Below are positions 19,936 to 28,486 of a stretch of DNA of 38,258 nucleotides, one piece after another; within the stretch, counting starts at the first letter, position 1, and every line of letters begins with the position of its first letter. A model generated the notes under the pieces. The model was not told the origin of the DNA. It made no database searches and saw only the letters and a program-made list of their open reading frames with translations. The position numbers and the translations under genes are program-made. Source of the stretch: Chloroflexota bacterium (GTDB lineage Bacteria > Chloroflexota > UBA4733); assembly GCA_023381895.1 (NCBI GenBank), contig JAMCTA010000083.1, positions 1 through 38,258 of the forward strand, written 5' to 3'.

Positions 19936-19965
19936 CGCCAGGTGATAGTTGTTGACCGCTGCCCC

Positions 19966-19994
19966 TTGGACGTGCGCCCGTAGTGTAATATAAA
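19966..19994 (+). promoter_or_regulatory. Promoter of the sugar ABC transporter operon
   Basis: TTGGAC (19966-19971), a 17-base spacer and TATAAA (19989-19994) make a good sigma-70-type promoter. The predicted leader is about 57 bases. Confidence 0.55.
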
Positions 19995-20057
19995 CGGCAT
20001 GCGGCTGGCTTTTGTAGGCTGGTCCGCCCATTGTACTGTTCGTTAGAGGAGACAGCT

Positions 20058-21524
20058 ATGGAAGTCGAGTCATCACCAGGTTCGTCTATCTTGACCCGTC
20101 GACGGTTGATGCATCTCGCTGTGACCGGCGCAACGCTCGCGGGAGGTGCGGCACTCCTGTCCGCTTGTGGCGCCGGCGCCAGCGCAACGTCGTCCACGTC
20201 AGCCAGCGCTACCAGCAGCACTACTAGCTCGTCCGCAGCGAAGGCTGCGCTAGCCGCGACCCCCACCCCTCTACCAGGGAAGCCTACGCCCACGCCCCTG
20301 CCGACGCCCGCCGCCTTGGCGAAGGGCTCTGGCAGCAAGCCTATTCTGATCTGGCACAACTACACGCAGAAGGCTTATACGGCCTTTGCGCAGTTGATCG
20401 ACGACTTCGTCGCCAAGTATCCGGAGTACAAGGTCAACGCGGAATATGTGCCGACCAGCTCAGGGAGTCAGGAAAACGAGAAGTTGATCACGGCGATCGC
20501 CGGCGGCAAGCCCCCCGATGTGGCCGAGTTCGACCGCTTCATCGTCGGCTCTTTCGCCTTCCGCGGCGCCCTCAACGACCTTAGCTCCATGGCGGCGCAG
20601 GCCAAGATCACCCAAAATCAGTACCTGCCCTTCGCCTGGGACGAGGCTAGCCTCGACGGCAAGTTGTACGCTTTGCCCATCGATACTGACGCCCGGGCCT
20701 TGTACTACAATAAGACGATGTTCGACCAAGCCGGGATCAAGCCGCCGACGACGCCGGAGGAGCTGGACGCCGCAGCCGCCAAGCTAACGATAAAGTCGGG
20801 GACGGGCTACAAACGTCTCGGCTTCATCCCCACCATGGACCAGGGCTGGCTGTACACCTGGGGCTGGGTCTGGGGTGGTCACTTCTACGACAAGACGACG
20901 AAGCACGTGACGGCCAATGATCCCAAGATCGTGGAGGCACTCACCTGGATGACCGGCTACGCCAAGACGTATGGCGAGGAGCAGATGGTGAGCTTCCAGT
21001 CGGCTTTTGGTCAGGGCGCCCAGTCGCCTTTCATCGCTGGCCTCGTCGCGATGGACCCCAACGGAAGCTGGCAGATTGCGCAGATCCAGCAGTACGGCCC
21101 GAACTTGCAGTTCGGTGTCATCCCGTTCCCCCATCCGGCGGGCGTCAAAGACACGACGTGGTCCGGTGGCTGGTCGTGGACGGTGCCGAAAGGCTCCAAG
21201 CACGTCGCAGACGGCTTCCTCCTCGCCTCCTTCATTACGAACGAGGCGGAGATGACCAAGTACTGTGTTGCCGTCACGAACTTCCCCACGCGGGTTGCGG
21301 CGCTGAAGAACTCCGTCTTTCAGACTGGCGAATACAAGATCTTTGCCGACCTGCTGCCGGTAAGCCACAACCGGCCGGTGATTCCCGAAGGCAACATGCT
21401 CTGGAACGACCTGGCCACGGCGACGAGTAATGCCATGTATGGTAAGGTGACGCCAAAAGCGGCACTGGACCAGGTCACCACGCAGGTGAATGACCAGCTC
21501 AAGAAGGACAAGTGGTTCGCGTAG
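20058..21524 (+). CDS. ABC sugar transporter substrate-binding lipoprotein, copy A
   Basis: This family-1 extracellular solute-binding protein has 488 residues. It starts with a Tat-like TRRRLMHLAV segment and a lipobox LLSAC with Cys 37, then a Ser/Thr-rich stretch and a Thr-Pro repeat linker (about 68-85). The mature domain has WHNYTQ, LITAIAGGKPPDVAEFDRF, LDGKLYALPIDTDARALYYNK and NRPVIPEGNMLWNDLATATSNAMYG, typical of binding proteins feeding MalFG/UgpAE-type importers. It is closely related along its whole length to the binding protein at 23659-25107. ATG 20058 follows AGAGGAGA. It is the first gene of an operon; a strong hairpin separates it from the permeases. Confidence 0.95.
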   Translation: MEVESSPGSSILTRRRLMHLAVTGATLAGGAALLSACGAGASATSSTSASATSSTTSSSAAKAALAATPTPLPGKPTPTPLPTPAALAKGSGSKPILIWHNYTQKAYTAFAQLIDDFVAKYPEYKVNAEYVPTSSGSQENEKLITAIAGGKPPDVAEFDRFIVGSFAFRGALNDLSSMAAQAKITQNQYLPFAWDEASLDGKLYALPIDTDARALYYNKTMFDQAGIKPPTTPEELDAAAAKLTIKSGTGYKRLGFIPTMDQGWLYTWGWVWGGHFYDKTTKHVTANDPKIVEALTWMTGYAKTYGEEQMVSFQSAFGQGAQSPFIAGLVAMDPNGSWQIAQIQQYGPNLQFGVIPFPHPAGVKDTTWSGGWSWTVPKGSKHVADGFLLASFITNEAEMTKYCVAVTNFPTRVAALKNSVFQTGEYKIFADLLPVSHNRPVIPEGNMLWNDLATATSNAMYGKVTPKAALDQVTTQVNDQLKKDKWFA

Positions 21525-21535
21525 GGTCGTTGGAA

Positions 21536-21569
21536 CTGGGCGAGCACGTTAGGAGATGTGCTCGCCCAG
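21536..21569 (+). other. Strong intercistronic stem-loop between binding protein and permease genes
   Basis: A perfect 12-bp stem (CTGGGCGAGCAC at 21536-21547 with GTGCTCGCCCAG at 21558-21569) closes on a 10-base loop that contains AGGAG. No T run follows. Such elements after a binding-protein gene commonly stabilise its mRNA or trim read-through so that binding protein exceeds permease. Confidence 0.75.
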
Positions 21570-21590
21570 TCTGCCAAGAAGGGCACAACT

Positions 21591-22544
21591 ATGGCGGAGC
21601 AATCGGTCTCGCTCGGGCAAGCCGTCCGGCCGCGTCATCGCCCATCGTTCTGGACGCGCACGCGTTCGGAACGCGCCGGTCTGCTCTTTACTCTGCCATG
21701 GATCCTGGGTATCCTCGCGTTCATTGTCTACCCGACTTTCGCCTCGTTTTACTACAGCCTGACACAGTATGATCTCTTGCAAAAGCCGACCTTTATTGGG
21801 CTAGGCAACTACCAACACCTTTTTCGTGACCCCTTGATGTTGACGTCGATCCAGAACACGCTCTACTACATGGTGATCTCTATTCCGCTGAACATTGCGG
21901 TGAGCATCATGGTCGCACTCCTGTTGAATCTTAAGGTGCGCGGCATGGCGGCCTATCGCACCCTGTTCTACATGCCGACGCTGGTGCCGCCCGTCGCCAC
22001 GTCGCTGCTCTGGGTCTGGGTGCTCAACCCACAGTACGGCATCATCAACTGGCTGCTGTCGCTCGCGGGCATCACCGGACCGGGCTGGCTAGCATCGGTG
22101 ACGTGGTCCAAGCCGGCGATTATCATCATTAGTCTTTGGGGTGGTATCGGTGGGGGTATGATCCTATTCCTGGCCAGCCTGCAGAACGTCCCGCAGGATC
22201 TGCAGGACGCCGCGCTGGTGGATGGTGCGAATGCCTGGCAGCGCTTCTGGGCCATCGTGCTGCCGATGCTGACGCCGATTATTTTCTATGAGCTGATTCT
22301 GGGGATTATCGGCGGCTTCCAGTACTTCGTCGTGCCATACGTGATCACAGGCGGCACGGGTAACCCAGCTAACTCGCTGACACTCTTCGCCGTCCTGCTG
22401 TATCGCAACGCCTTCTTCAACTTCAAGATGGGCTATGCCTCCGCAATGGCGTGGAGTGCTATGGTAGTAATTTTCATCCTCACCTTCGTCGTATTCCGGA
22501 CATCCAACCGCTGGGTGTTCTATCAGAGCGGGGAAACCCGCTAG
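21591..22544 (+). CDS. ABC sugar transporter permease (MalF/UgpA type)
   Basis: A 317-residue integral membrane protein with about six transmembrane segments, starting with GLLFTLPWILGILAFIVYPTF. The EAA loop that docks the ATPase is seen as DAALVDGANAWQRFWAIVLPML near residues 210-235. ATG 21591 follows GAAGGG; a GTG at 21558 lies in the right arm of the upstream hairpin and is less likely to be used. It should pair with the permease at 22586 to form the heterodimeric channel. No ATPase gene is in this window, so a shared MsmK/UgpC-type ATPase encoded elsewhere is inferred. Confidence 0.95.
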   Translation: MAEQSVSLGQAVRPRHRPSFWTRTRSERAGLLFTLPWILGILAFIVYPTFASFYYSLTQYDLLQKPTFIGLGNYQHLFRDPLMLTSIQNTLYYMVISIPLNIAVSIMVALLLNLKVRGMAAYRTLFYMPTLVPPVATSLLWVWVLNPQYGIINWLLSLAGITGPGWLASVTWSKPAIIIISLWGGIGGGMILFLASLQNVPQDLQDAALVDGANAWQRFWAIVLPMLTPIIFYELILGIIGGFQYFVVPYVITGGTGNPANSLTLFAVLLYRNAFFNFKMGYASAMAWSAMVVIFILTFVVFRTSNRWVFYQSGETR

Positions 22545-22585
22545 CACAGCTACGGCAACAGAGCTTAAGAGCATAGGAGTACGGG

Positions 22586-23461
22586 GTGGCTACGCCAGCC
22601 GCAACTATTGGTTCAACGCGGATACGTTCCCGCGGCGCCGGCAAGAGCATCCGGCGCATCATCGCTCACGTGGTACTGATTATCTTGGGCTTGCTGTTCA
22701 CCGTTCCCTTTTTGTGGCTGCTCTCCACCTCCTTCAAGACCGATCCGCAGATTTTCAAGTTTCCCCCAATTTGGATACCCAACCCCTTGACTATCAATCA
22801 GTATCGACTGGCTTTGACGACGATTCCGTTCTTTCTCTATCTCAAGAACTCTTTGATCTACTGTGGTTTTAGTGTCGTAGGTGACATCATTTCCTGCTCG
22901 TTGGTGGCCTACGGGCTAGCCAGGATCCGCTGGAGGGGCCGGGACATCCTGTTCGTCCTCACCATTGCGACGCTGCTCTTGCCCTATCAGGTCACCTTAG
23001 TGCCGCTGTTCATCGTCTTCCGCACCCTCGGCTGGGTTGGCACGTTTCTTCCCTTGATCGTGCCGCACTTTTTTGGGTCAGCGATTTTCATCTTCTTGCT
23101 ACGGCAGTTTATGATGACGATACCGATGGAGATATCGGAAGCGGCCCGCATCGACGGAGCGGGGGAGCTGCGTATCTTCTGGACGCTCATCCTTCCGGCC
23201 ATCAAGCCTGCCCTGTTCACCGTAGGCTTGTTCCAGTTCCAGGGAGCTTGGAACGACTTCTTGGGTCCGCTGATCTACCTTACCGACCAATCGACCTACA
23301 CGATCTCGCTTGGTCTCCAGCAGTACAATACTCAGTACGGCACCGAGTGGGGACAGCTCATGGCGGCCTCGACTCTGCTGACTCTCCCGATCATCGTGCT
23401 CTTCTTCTTTACCCAGCGCACCTTTATCCAGGGTATCGCCCTGACCGGGATTAAGGGATAA
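22586..23461 (+). CDS. ABC sugar transporter permease (MalG/UgpE type)
   Basis: A 291-residue membrane protein with the MalG-type pattern: a first helix VVLIILGLLFTVPFLWLLSTSFK, the periplasmic start FPPIWIPNPLTINQY, the conserved LPYQVTLVPLFIVF segment, and the ATPase-docking EAA loop EAARIDGAGELRIFWTLILPAIKPAL. It ends with the typical QGIALTGIKG. GTG 22586 follows AGGAG at a good distance. It lies 41 bases after the first permease, in one transcript. Confidence 0.95.
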   Translation: MATPAATIGSTRIRSRGAGKSIRRIIAHVVLIILGLLFTVPFLWLLSTSFKTDPQIFKFPPIWIPNPLTINQYRLALTTIPFFLYLKNSLIYCGFSVVGDIISCSLVAYGLARIRWRGRDILFVLTIATLLLPYQVTLVPLFIVFRTLGWVGTFLPLIVPHFFGSAIFIFLLRQFMMTIPMEISEAARIDGAGELRIFWTLILPAIKPALFTVGLFQFQGAWNDFLGPLIYLTDQSTYTISLGLQQYNTQYGTEWGQLMAASTLLTLPIIVLFFFTQRTFIQGIALTGIKG

Positions 23462-23562
23462 GAGCAACGTATCTGCACGGACGGCGAGCATGATCCGACA
23501 GTTACCCTTGCCTTTGCCGTCCACGCGCCTTCTCCAGAGGGAACCATCCAAGGCAGGCTTTC

Positions 23563-23591
23563 TTGACGCACTACGTTGGGCTTTATAGAAT
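23563..23591 (+). promoter_or_regulatory. Separate promoter for binding protein copy B
   Basis: TTGACG (23563-23568), 17 bases, and TAGAAT (23586-23591) form a good promoter in the 197-base gap after the second permease. Copy B can therefore be expressed independently of the operon. Confidence 0.55.
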
Positions 23592-23658
23592 GAGTTTATG
23601 AGCCCTCTGGCCGCGCAGAACGCCCTCGCGGTGTCACGTTAGTAGTGAGGAAGCATCT

Positions 23659-25107
23659 GTGGAACGCACCGACTCAATCGTAGGCCGATCGACGCGCCGG
23701 CAGCTGCTCCGACTTACGGTCACCGGGATGGCAGTGGCCGGCGGTGCGACGCTTCTGGTTGCTTGCGGTGGCGGGACGAGTACTGCGACAGCAACGTCAT
23801 CCCAGCACTCCGTTACGAACTCGGCAGCCGCTCTGGCAGCCACCCCAACGCCCCTGCCGGGCAAACCGACCCCCACCCCGTTGCCGACGCCAGTCACGAT
23901 CGCCAAGGGCGCTGGAACGAAGCCCATTCTCCTCTGGCATGACTATACGCAGCAGTACTACAGCGCGTTTGTGGTGCTGCTTGACGACTTTGCAGCACGG
24001 TATCCCGAGTACAAAGTGACGGCAGAATACGTCCCGATAAGCTCAGGGAGTCAGGAAAACGAGAAGCTGATCACGGCGATCGCCGGCGGCGACCCGCCCG
24101 ACGTCGCGCAGTTCGACCGTTTCATCGTGGTGTCCTTCGCCTTTCGCGGTGCTCTCAACGATCTCAGCTCCATGGCAGCGAAGGCCAAGATCACCCAAGA
24201 CCAGTACCTACCCTTCGCTTGGGCAGAGGCGACCTTGGATGGGAAGCTCTATGCGCTGCCCATCGACACCGCCGATATGGCTTTTTACTACAACAAGACC
24301 TTGCTCGATCAGGCCAAGATTAAGCCGCCGACGACGCCGGAGGAGCTGGATGCTGCTGCCGCCAAGCTCTCCGTCAAGTCCAGCACCGGGTACAAGCGAC
24401 TGGGCTTCATCCCTACTCAAGACCAGGGATGGCTCTACAGTTGGGGCTGGGCGTGGGGTGGCCACTTCTACGACAAGCAGACCAAGCACGTGACGGCCAA
24501 CGACCCGAAGATCGTCGATGCCTTGACCTGGATGACCGGCTATGCCAAGAAGTACGGTGAAGAGGAGATGGTGAGCTTCCAGTCGGCTTTCGGCCAGGGC
24601 GCCCAGTCTCCCTTCATTGCCGGGCTGGTCGCAATGGACGCCATCGGCAGCTACGAGATCTCCGAGATCGAGCGCTATGCCCCTCACCTAGACTACGGTG
24701 TGGAACCGTTCCCTCACCCCACTAATGTTCCCCCCACCGCCTGGGCGGGGGGGCTTTTCCTGGACCCTTCCAAGGGTGCGAAACACGTGACGGATGGTTT
24801 CACCCTCGCGTCGTTTCTCACAAGCGATGCGGAACTGGCCAAGTTCTGCAAGGCGGAAACCAAGTTCCCGACTAAAGTGAAGCCGCTGCAAGACCCATTC
24901 TTCCACCAGGGAAAATACAAGGTTTTTGCCCAGCTACTGCCAGTCGCACACAACCGACCGCCGATCCCTGAAGGCAATATGCTCTGGAATGACCTCGCGA
25001 CGGCCACGAGCAATGCCATGTATGGCCGGGTGACGCCCAAGGCGGCGCTGGATCAGGTGACGGAACGGGTGAACGCCCAGCTCCAGAAAGACGGCTGGTT
25101 CTCGTAA
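23659..25107 (+). CDS. ABC sugar transporter substrate-binding lipoprotein, copy B
   Basis: A 482-residue paralogue of the protein at 20058, with the same order: twin-arginine STRRQLLRL, lipobox LLVAC with Cys 36, Thr-Pro linker, and mature family-1 domain. Long stretches are identical to copy A (for example SSGSQENEKLITAIAGG and KPPTTPEELDAAAAKL). Differences fall in segments likely to line the ligand cleft: LLWHDYTQQYYSAF instead of LIWHNYTQKAYTAF, IDTADMAFYYNK instead of IDTDARALYYNK, MDAIGSYEISEI instead of MDPNGSWQIAQI, and WAGGLFLDPSKGAK instead of WSGGWSWTVPKGSK. GTG 23659 follows GAGGAAG. It probably shares the two permeases with copy A. Confidence 0.94.
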   Translation: MERTDSIVGRSTRRQLLRLTVTGMAVAGGATLLVACGGGTSTATATSSQHSVTNSAAALAATPTPLPGKPTPTPLPTPVTIAKGAGTKPILLWHDYTQQYYSAFVVLLDDFAARYPEYKVTAEYVPISSGSQENEKLITAIAGGDPPDVAQFDRFIVVSFAFRGALNDLSSMAAKAKITQDQYLPFAWAEATLDGKLYALPIDTADMAFYYNKTLLDQAKIKPPTTPEELDAAAAKLSVKSSTGYKRLGFIPTQDQGWLYSWGWAWGGHFYDKQTKHVTANDPKIVDALTWMTGYAKKYGEEEMVSFQSAFGQGAQSPFIAGLVAMDAIGSYEISEIERYAPHLDYGVEPFPHPTNVPPTAWAGGLFLDPSKGAKHVTDGFTLASFLTSDAELAKFCKAETKFPTKVKPLQDPFFHQGKYKVFAQLLPVAHNRPPIPEGNMLWNDLATATSNAMYGRVTPKAALDQVTERVNAQLQKDGWFS

Positions 25108-25284
25108 GATTCTCGACCGTCTCTGCCCATCCAGATCCCCCCACCCCAGGGGAGTTGCTCTGCGATCAGGTAGTTGGGGAACAAGACAGCACTCCGTGGC
25201 GGGACGGTCATAGATGCTCGATGATGCGATACCCTGATGGGCTACCGGCGTCTGGTCGGAGTGGTGGTGCGGCTGCAACTCCTA

Positions 25285-25313
25285 TTGACAGCGGTGTTAA
25301 CCAGAAGTAGCCA
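25285..25313 (+). promoter_or_regulatory. Possible promoter of the phosphoketolase gene
   Basis: A consensus TTGACA (25285-25290) is followed after 17 bases by a weak TAGCCA. The rest of the 25108-25387 gap shows no clear terminator or other element. Confidence 0.3.
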
Positions 25314-25387
25314 GGATAGGATGGTGATAGGCCGTGCTGGCACCGCCAGCTAGCGGAAGCGCTTTGTGACACCGCGAGGAGCAACGC

Positions 25388-27823
25388 ATGTATCGTTTTG
25401 ATCCCCAGATTTCGAGTGCAGTGTCCGTCAGTGAGGCGCCGCAGAATGCCCAGACGGCTGCTCCGGCGGGGCCGCTTTCTCCCGACGTCCTCGACCGGAT
25501 GCATCGCTATTGGCAGGCCGCAAACTACCTCACGGTCGGACAGATCTATCTGCAGGATAACCCGCTGCTCCGCGAGCCGCTGAAGCCGGAGCACATCAAG
25601 CCCCGTCTCCTCGGGCACTGGGGTACGTCTCCCGGGCTCAGCCTGCTATACGTGCATCTCAACCGGATCATCTGCGCCCGAGACCTCAATGCCATCTTCC
25701 TCGCCGGACCGGGACACGGCGGGCCTGCGCTCGTTGCAAACGTCTATCTCGAAGGCACGTACTCCGAGGTCTACCCGGAGATATCGACCAGCGTCGATGG
25801 CATGCACCGTCTCTTCCGGCAGTTCTCGACTCCGGGAGGCATCCCGAGCCACGTCAGCGTGACGACGCCGGGCTCCATTCACGAAGGGGGCGAGCTGGGC
25901 TACGTGCTGATGCACGCCTTGGGTGCGGCTTTTGACAATCCAGGCCTGGTAGTCGTCGCGGTGGTGGGTGATGGGGAGGCGGAGACCGGGCCACTGGCCG
26001 GCTCCTGGAAGGGCACGAGCTTCTTGAACCCAGCGCGTGATGGTGCGGTGCTCCCTGTGCTCCATCTCAATGGCTACAAGATCGGTGGCCCCACAGTGCT
26101 GGCGCGCTCCACAGATGCCGAGGTGCGCGCCTTCCTGGAGGGGCAAGGCTACGAAGTGCACTTTGTGGAAGGTGATGACCCAGCGACTATTCACCAGACG
26201 CTGGCTGCCACGCTCGACCACTGCTTCGATCGCATCAGCAGCACCCAGCGCGAAGCGCGGGCGAGAGGGGTGACGTCCCGACCGCAGTGGCCGTGCATCG
26301 TGCTGCGCACACCGAAAGGATGGACTGGTCCCGTCGAAGTCGATGGGGCACCTATGGAGGGGACCTTCAGGGCGCATCAGGTGCCCCTTGCCCGAGTCCG
26401 CACGGATCGTGAGCAACTAGCCGCGCTCGAGCAGTGGCTGCGCTCTTACAGTCCGGAGACGCTCTTCGACGAGAGTGGCAAGCTGGTGCCGGCCCTGGCT
26501 GTGCTTGCGCCGACTGGTGAGCGGAGAATGGGTGCCAATCCGCACGCCAATGGCGGCAAGCTCACTGTTTCTCTGGACCTCCCCGACTTTCGGCGCTATG
26601 CCCTGTCAGTCAAAGCGCCTGCTTCCGAGCGCCACGAATCGACGCGGCAGCTCGGGTCGCTGCTCCGCGATCTGTTTGTGCGCTCGACAGACGAAGCGAA
26701 CTTTCGCCTCTTCTGTCCGGATGAGACGAACTCCAACCGTCTCGGCGCCGTCTTCGAGGTGGAGCAGCGCTGCTTCGTGGGGCCGCTGGTGGACGTGGAT
26801 GATCGTGTCTCTCCTGCGGGCCGGGTGATGGAGGTGCTCAGCGAGCACCTGTGTGAGGGCTGGCTCGAGGGATACACGCTCACCGGCCGACACGGGCTGT
26901 TCGCCACTTACGAGGCGTTTGCTATGGTGTCGGCGTCCATGCTCGTGCAGCACACGAAGTGGCTCGAAGAGGGGATCAAGCTGCCGTGGCGTGTGCCCAT
27001 CCCATCGCTCAACGTTCTCCTTACCTCGACGTGCTGGCGAAACGATCACAATGGCTTCAGCCATCAAGGCCCTGGGCTGATCGATGTGCTCCTCACGAAG
27101 CGTGGCACAGTCGCCCGAATCTATCTTCCGCCAGATGCGAACTGCTTGCTCTCGATGGCGGACCACTGCTTCCGGAGCAAGAACTACGTGAATCTCATCG
27201 TCATTGATAAACAGCCGCAGCTACAGTACCTCACGATGGATGAGGCGATTGCGCACTGCACACGAGGCGCATCGGTGTGGCAGTGGGCGAGCAATGATGA
27301 GGGCTACGAGCCTGATGTCGTGCTGGCGGCTGCGGGCGACATCCCAACCATGGAGGTGCTGGCTGCAGCGGAGTGGCTGCAGCAGCACATCCCTGAGCTG
27401 AAGGTACGGGTGGTGAACGTCGTCGACCTCATGGCGCTGTTCCCACGAGAGTTTCACCCACACGGCATGCGCGAGGCTGCCTTCATCGACCTCTTCACTG
27501 AGGACGAGCCGGTCGTGTTCGCCTTCCACGGCTATCAGCGTGCCATTCACGAGGTCATCCATGGACGTCCTCACCCGGACCGCTTCCACGTGCGCGGTTT
27601 CACCGAGCAGGGGACGACGACCACGCCGTTCACGATGGTGGTGCTCAACGAGATGAGTCGCTATCACCTGGCCATGGAAGCGCTGCGCCGCTCACCACGA
27701 GTGCGCCCACGCGCGCATGCACTCGTCGCCGAGCTCCAACGGCACATTGATGAGGCCATCGCGTATGCCACGCAGCACCTCGAAGACGTGCCCGAGATTC
27801 GTGACTGGACCTGGCATCGCTAG
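25388..27823 (+). CDS. xfp: Xylulose-5-phosphate/fructose-6-phosphate phosphoketolase
   Basis: An 811-residue thiamine-diphosphate enzyme of normal family length. It splits xylulose 5-phosphate (and often fructose 6-phosphate) with phosphate into acetyl phosphate plus glyceraldehyde 3-phosphate or erythrose 4-phosphate. Both family signatures are present: [20 protein letters not shown] (about 166-185) and the ThDP/Mg site [11 protein letters not shown] (about 194-204). HGGPA at about 110-114 and HWGTSPGL near 77-84 are also typical. The C-terminal half has TNRLG-like [25 protein letters not shown] and [26 protein letters not shown] 25388 follows GAGGAG. No acetate kinase or phosphotransacetylase gene is adjacent, so the fate of acetyl phosphate is not shown here. 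Confidence 0.97.
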   Translation: MYRFDPQISSAVSVSEAPQNAQTAAPAGPLSPDVLDRMHRYWQAANYLTVGQIYLQDNPLLREPLKPEHIKPRLLGHWGTSPGLSLLYVHLNRIICARDLNAIFLAGPGHGGPALVANVYLEGTYSEVYPEISTSVDGMHRLFRQFSTPGGIPSHVSVTTPGSIHEGGELGYVLMHALGAAFDNPGLVVVAVVGDGEAETGPLAGSWKGTSFLNPARDGAVLPVLHLNGYKIGGPTVLARSTDAEVRAFLEGQGYEVHFVEGDDPATIHQTLAATLDHCFDRISSTQREARARGVTSRPQWPCIVLRTPKGWTGPVEVDGAPMEGTFRAHQVPLARVRTDREQLAALEQWLRSYSPETLFDESGKLVPALAVLAPTGERRMGANPHANGGKLTVSLDLPDFRRYALSVKAPASERHESTRQLGSLLRDLFVRSTDEANFRLFCPDETNSNRLGAVFEVEQRCFVGPLVDVDDRVSPAGRVMEVLSEHLCEGWLEGYTLTGRHGLFATYEAFAMVSASMLVQHTKWLEEGIKLPWRVPIPSLNVLLTSTCWRNDHNGFSHQGPGLIDVLLTKRGTVARIYLPPDANCLLSMADHCFRSKNYVNLIVIDKQPQLQYLTMDEAIAHCTRGASVWQWASNDEGYEPDVVLAAAGDIPTMEVLAAAEWLQQHIPELKVRVVNVVDLMALFPREFHPHGMREAAFIDLFTEDEPVVFAFHGYQRAIHEVIHGRPHPDRFHVRGFTEQGTTTTPFTMVVLNEMSRYHLAMEALRRSPRVRPRAHALVAELQRHIDEAIAYATQHLEDVPEIRDWTWHR

Positions 27824-27883
27824 GGAGTGGAAACATTCGTGAGATGGTGGATCAGTCTGCATGCCCACGTCTGGGTGCCGTGT

Positions 27884-28386
27884 CTAGTCTGCAGCCGTGC
27901 CAAAGGGCGCCTGGCCTTGCGCTCGCGGTCGCTTCCCATACACCAGCAGCCCTGGCCGGGCGTAGCTCTGACCGCCCAGCTGCTGGTTGTCTGGATCGCG
28001 ATAGCCGACACGAACTAGCCGGCGATTCTTGTCCGTCGTGTTGATGTAGGAGCCATGGACCGTGTAAATATTGAAGCAGACGACGTCCCCTGCCTTAGCT
28101 GGTACCGGCACCGTGCCCTCTAGACGGTACTGCTCGACCGGCAAGTGGGGCGAACAAGGTCCCGCCTCGGTCCGCGTGATGTGCTCTAGCTTGCCTAACT
28201 TATGTGAGCCGTCCAGAAAGCGAATCTCGCCGTTAGCGTGAAACGTGTCATCAAGATGAATCAGGGCATCGACATAGCGGTCGTTGGTATCAGGGGTGAG
28301 AAGAAGACAATGCCCCCGATGGTCATACAGCGTAGAGAATCCTGCTGCTATGGATACGCCAGCCGGAAGCCGCTGGAAGTCTACTC
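27884..28386 (-). pseudogene. Phytanoyl-CoA dioxygenase (PhyH)-family gene, 5'-truncated relic
   Basis: Translation of the minus strand from about 28386 gives a continuous C-terminal part of a PhyH-type Fe(II)/2-oxoglutarate oxygenase. It includes DTNDRYVDALIHLDDTFHANG, EIRFLDGSHKLGKLEH, AKAGDVVCFNIYTVHGSYINTTDKNRRLVRVGYRD and a natural C-terminus. The distal His (TVHGS) and the 2-oxoglutarate-binding Arg region survive. An in-frame stop (TGA) lies directly upstream, no ATG/GTG/TTG occurs before a TTG at 28144, and roughly 100 N-terminal residues are absent. The His-x-Asp iron-ligand motif expected just before DTNDRYV is not readable (HRGHCLLLTP stands there). The end of the beta-glucosidase gene begins only about 100 bases away, leaving no room for the missing part. 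Confidence 0.75.
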
Positions 28387-28486
28387 ACGCCTGTCCGTCA
28401 ACGCAAGAGGGGCACAACGGCGTGATCGGGCGCCTTCCCATCTAGCGCTACTTTGCGCTTCACAGCAGCTCCCGTAACACCAGGCC

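Noticed and set aside
28144..28144. A short 86-codon PhyH-like gene starting at TTG 28144
   Set aside because: The homologous frame continues upstream of this codon, so it is not a natural start but part of a truncated gene.
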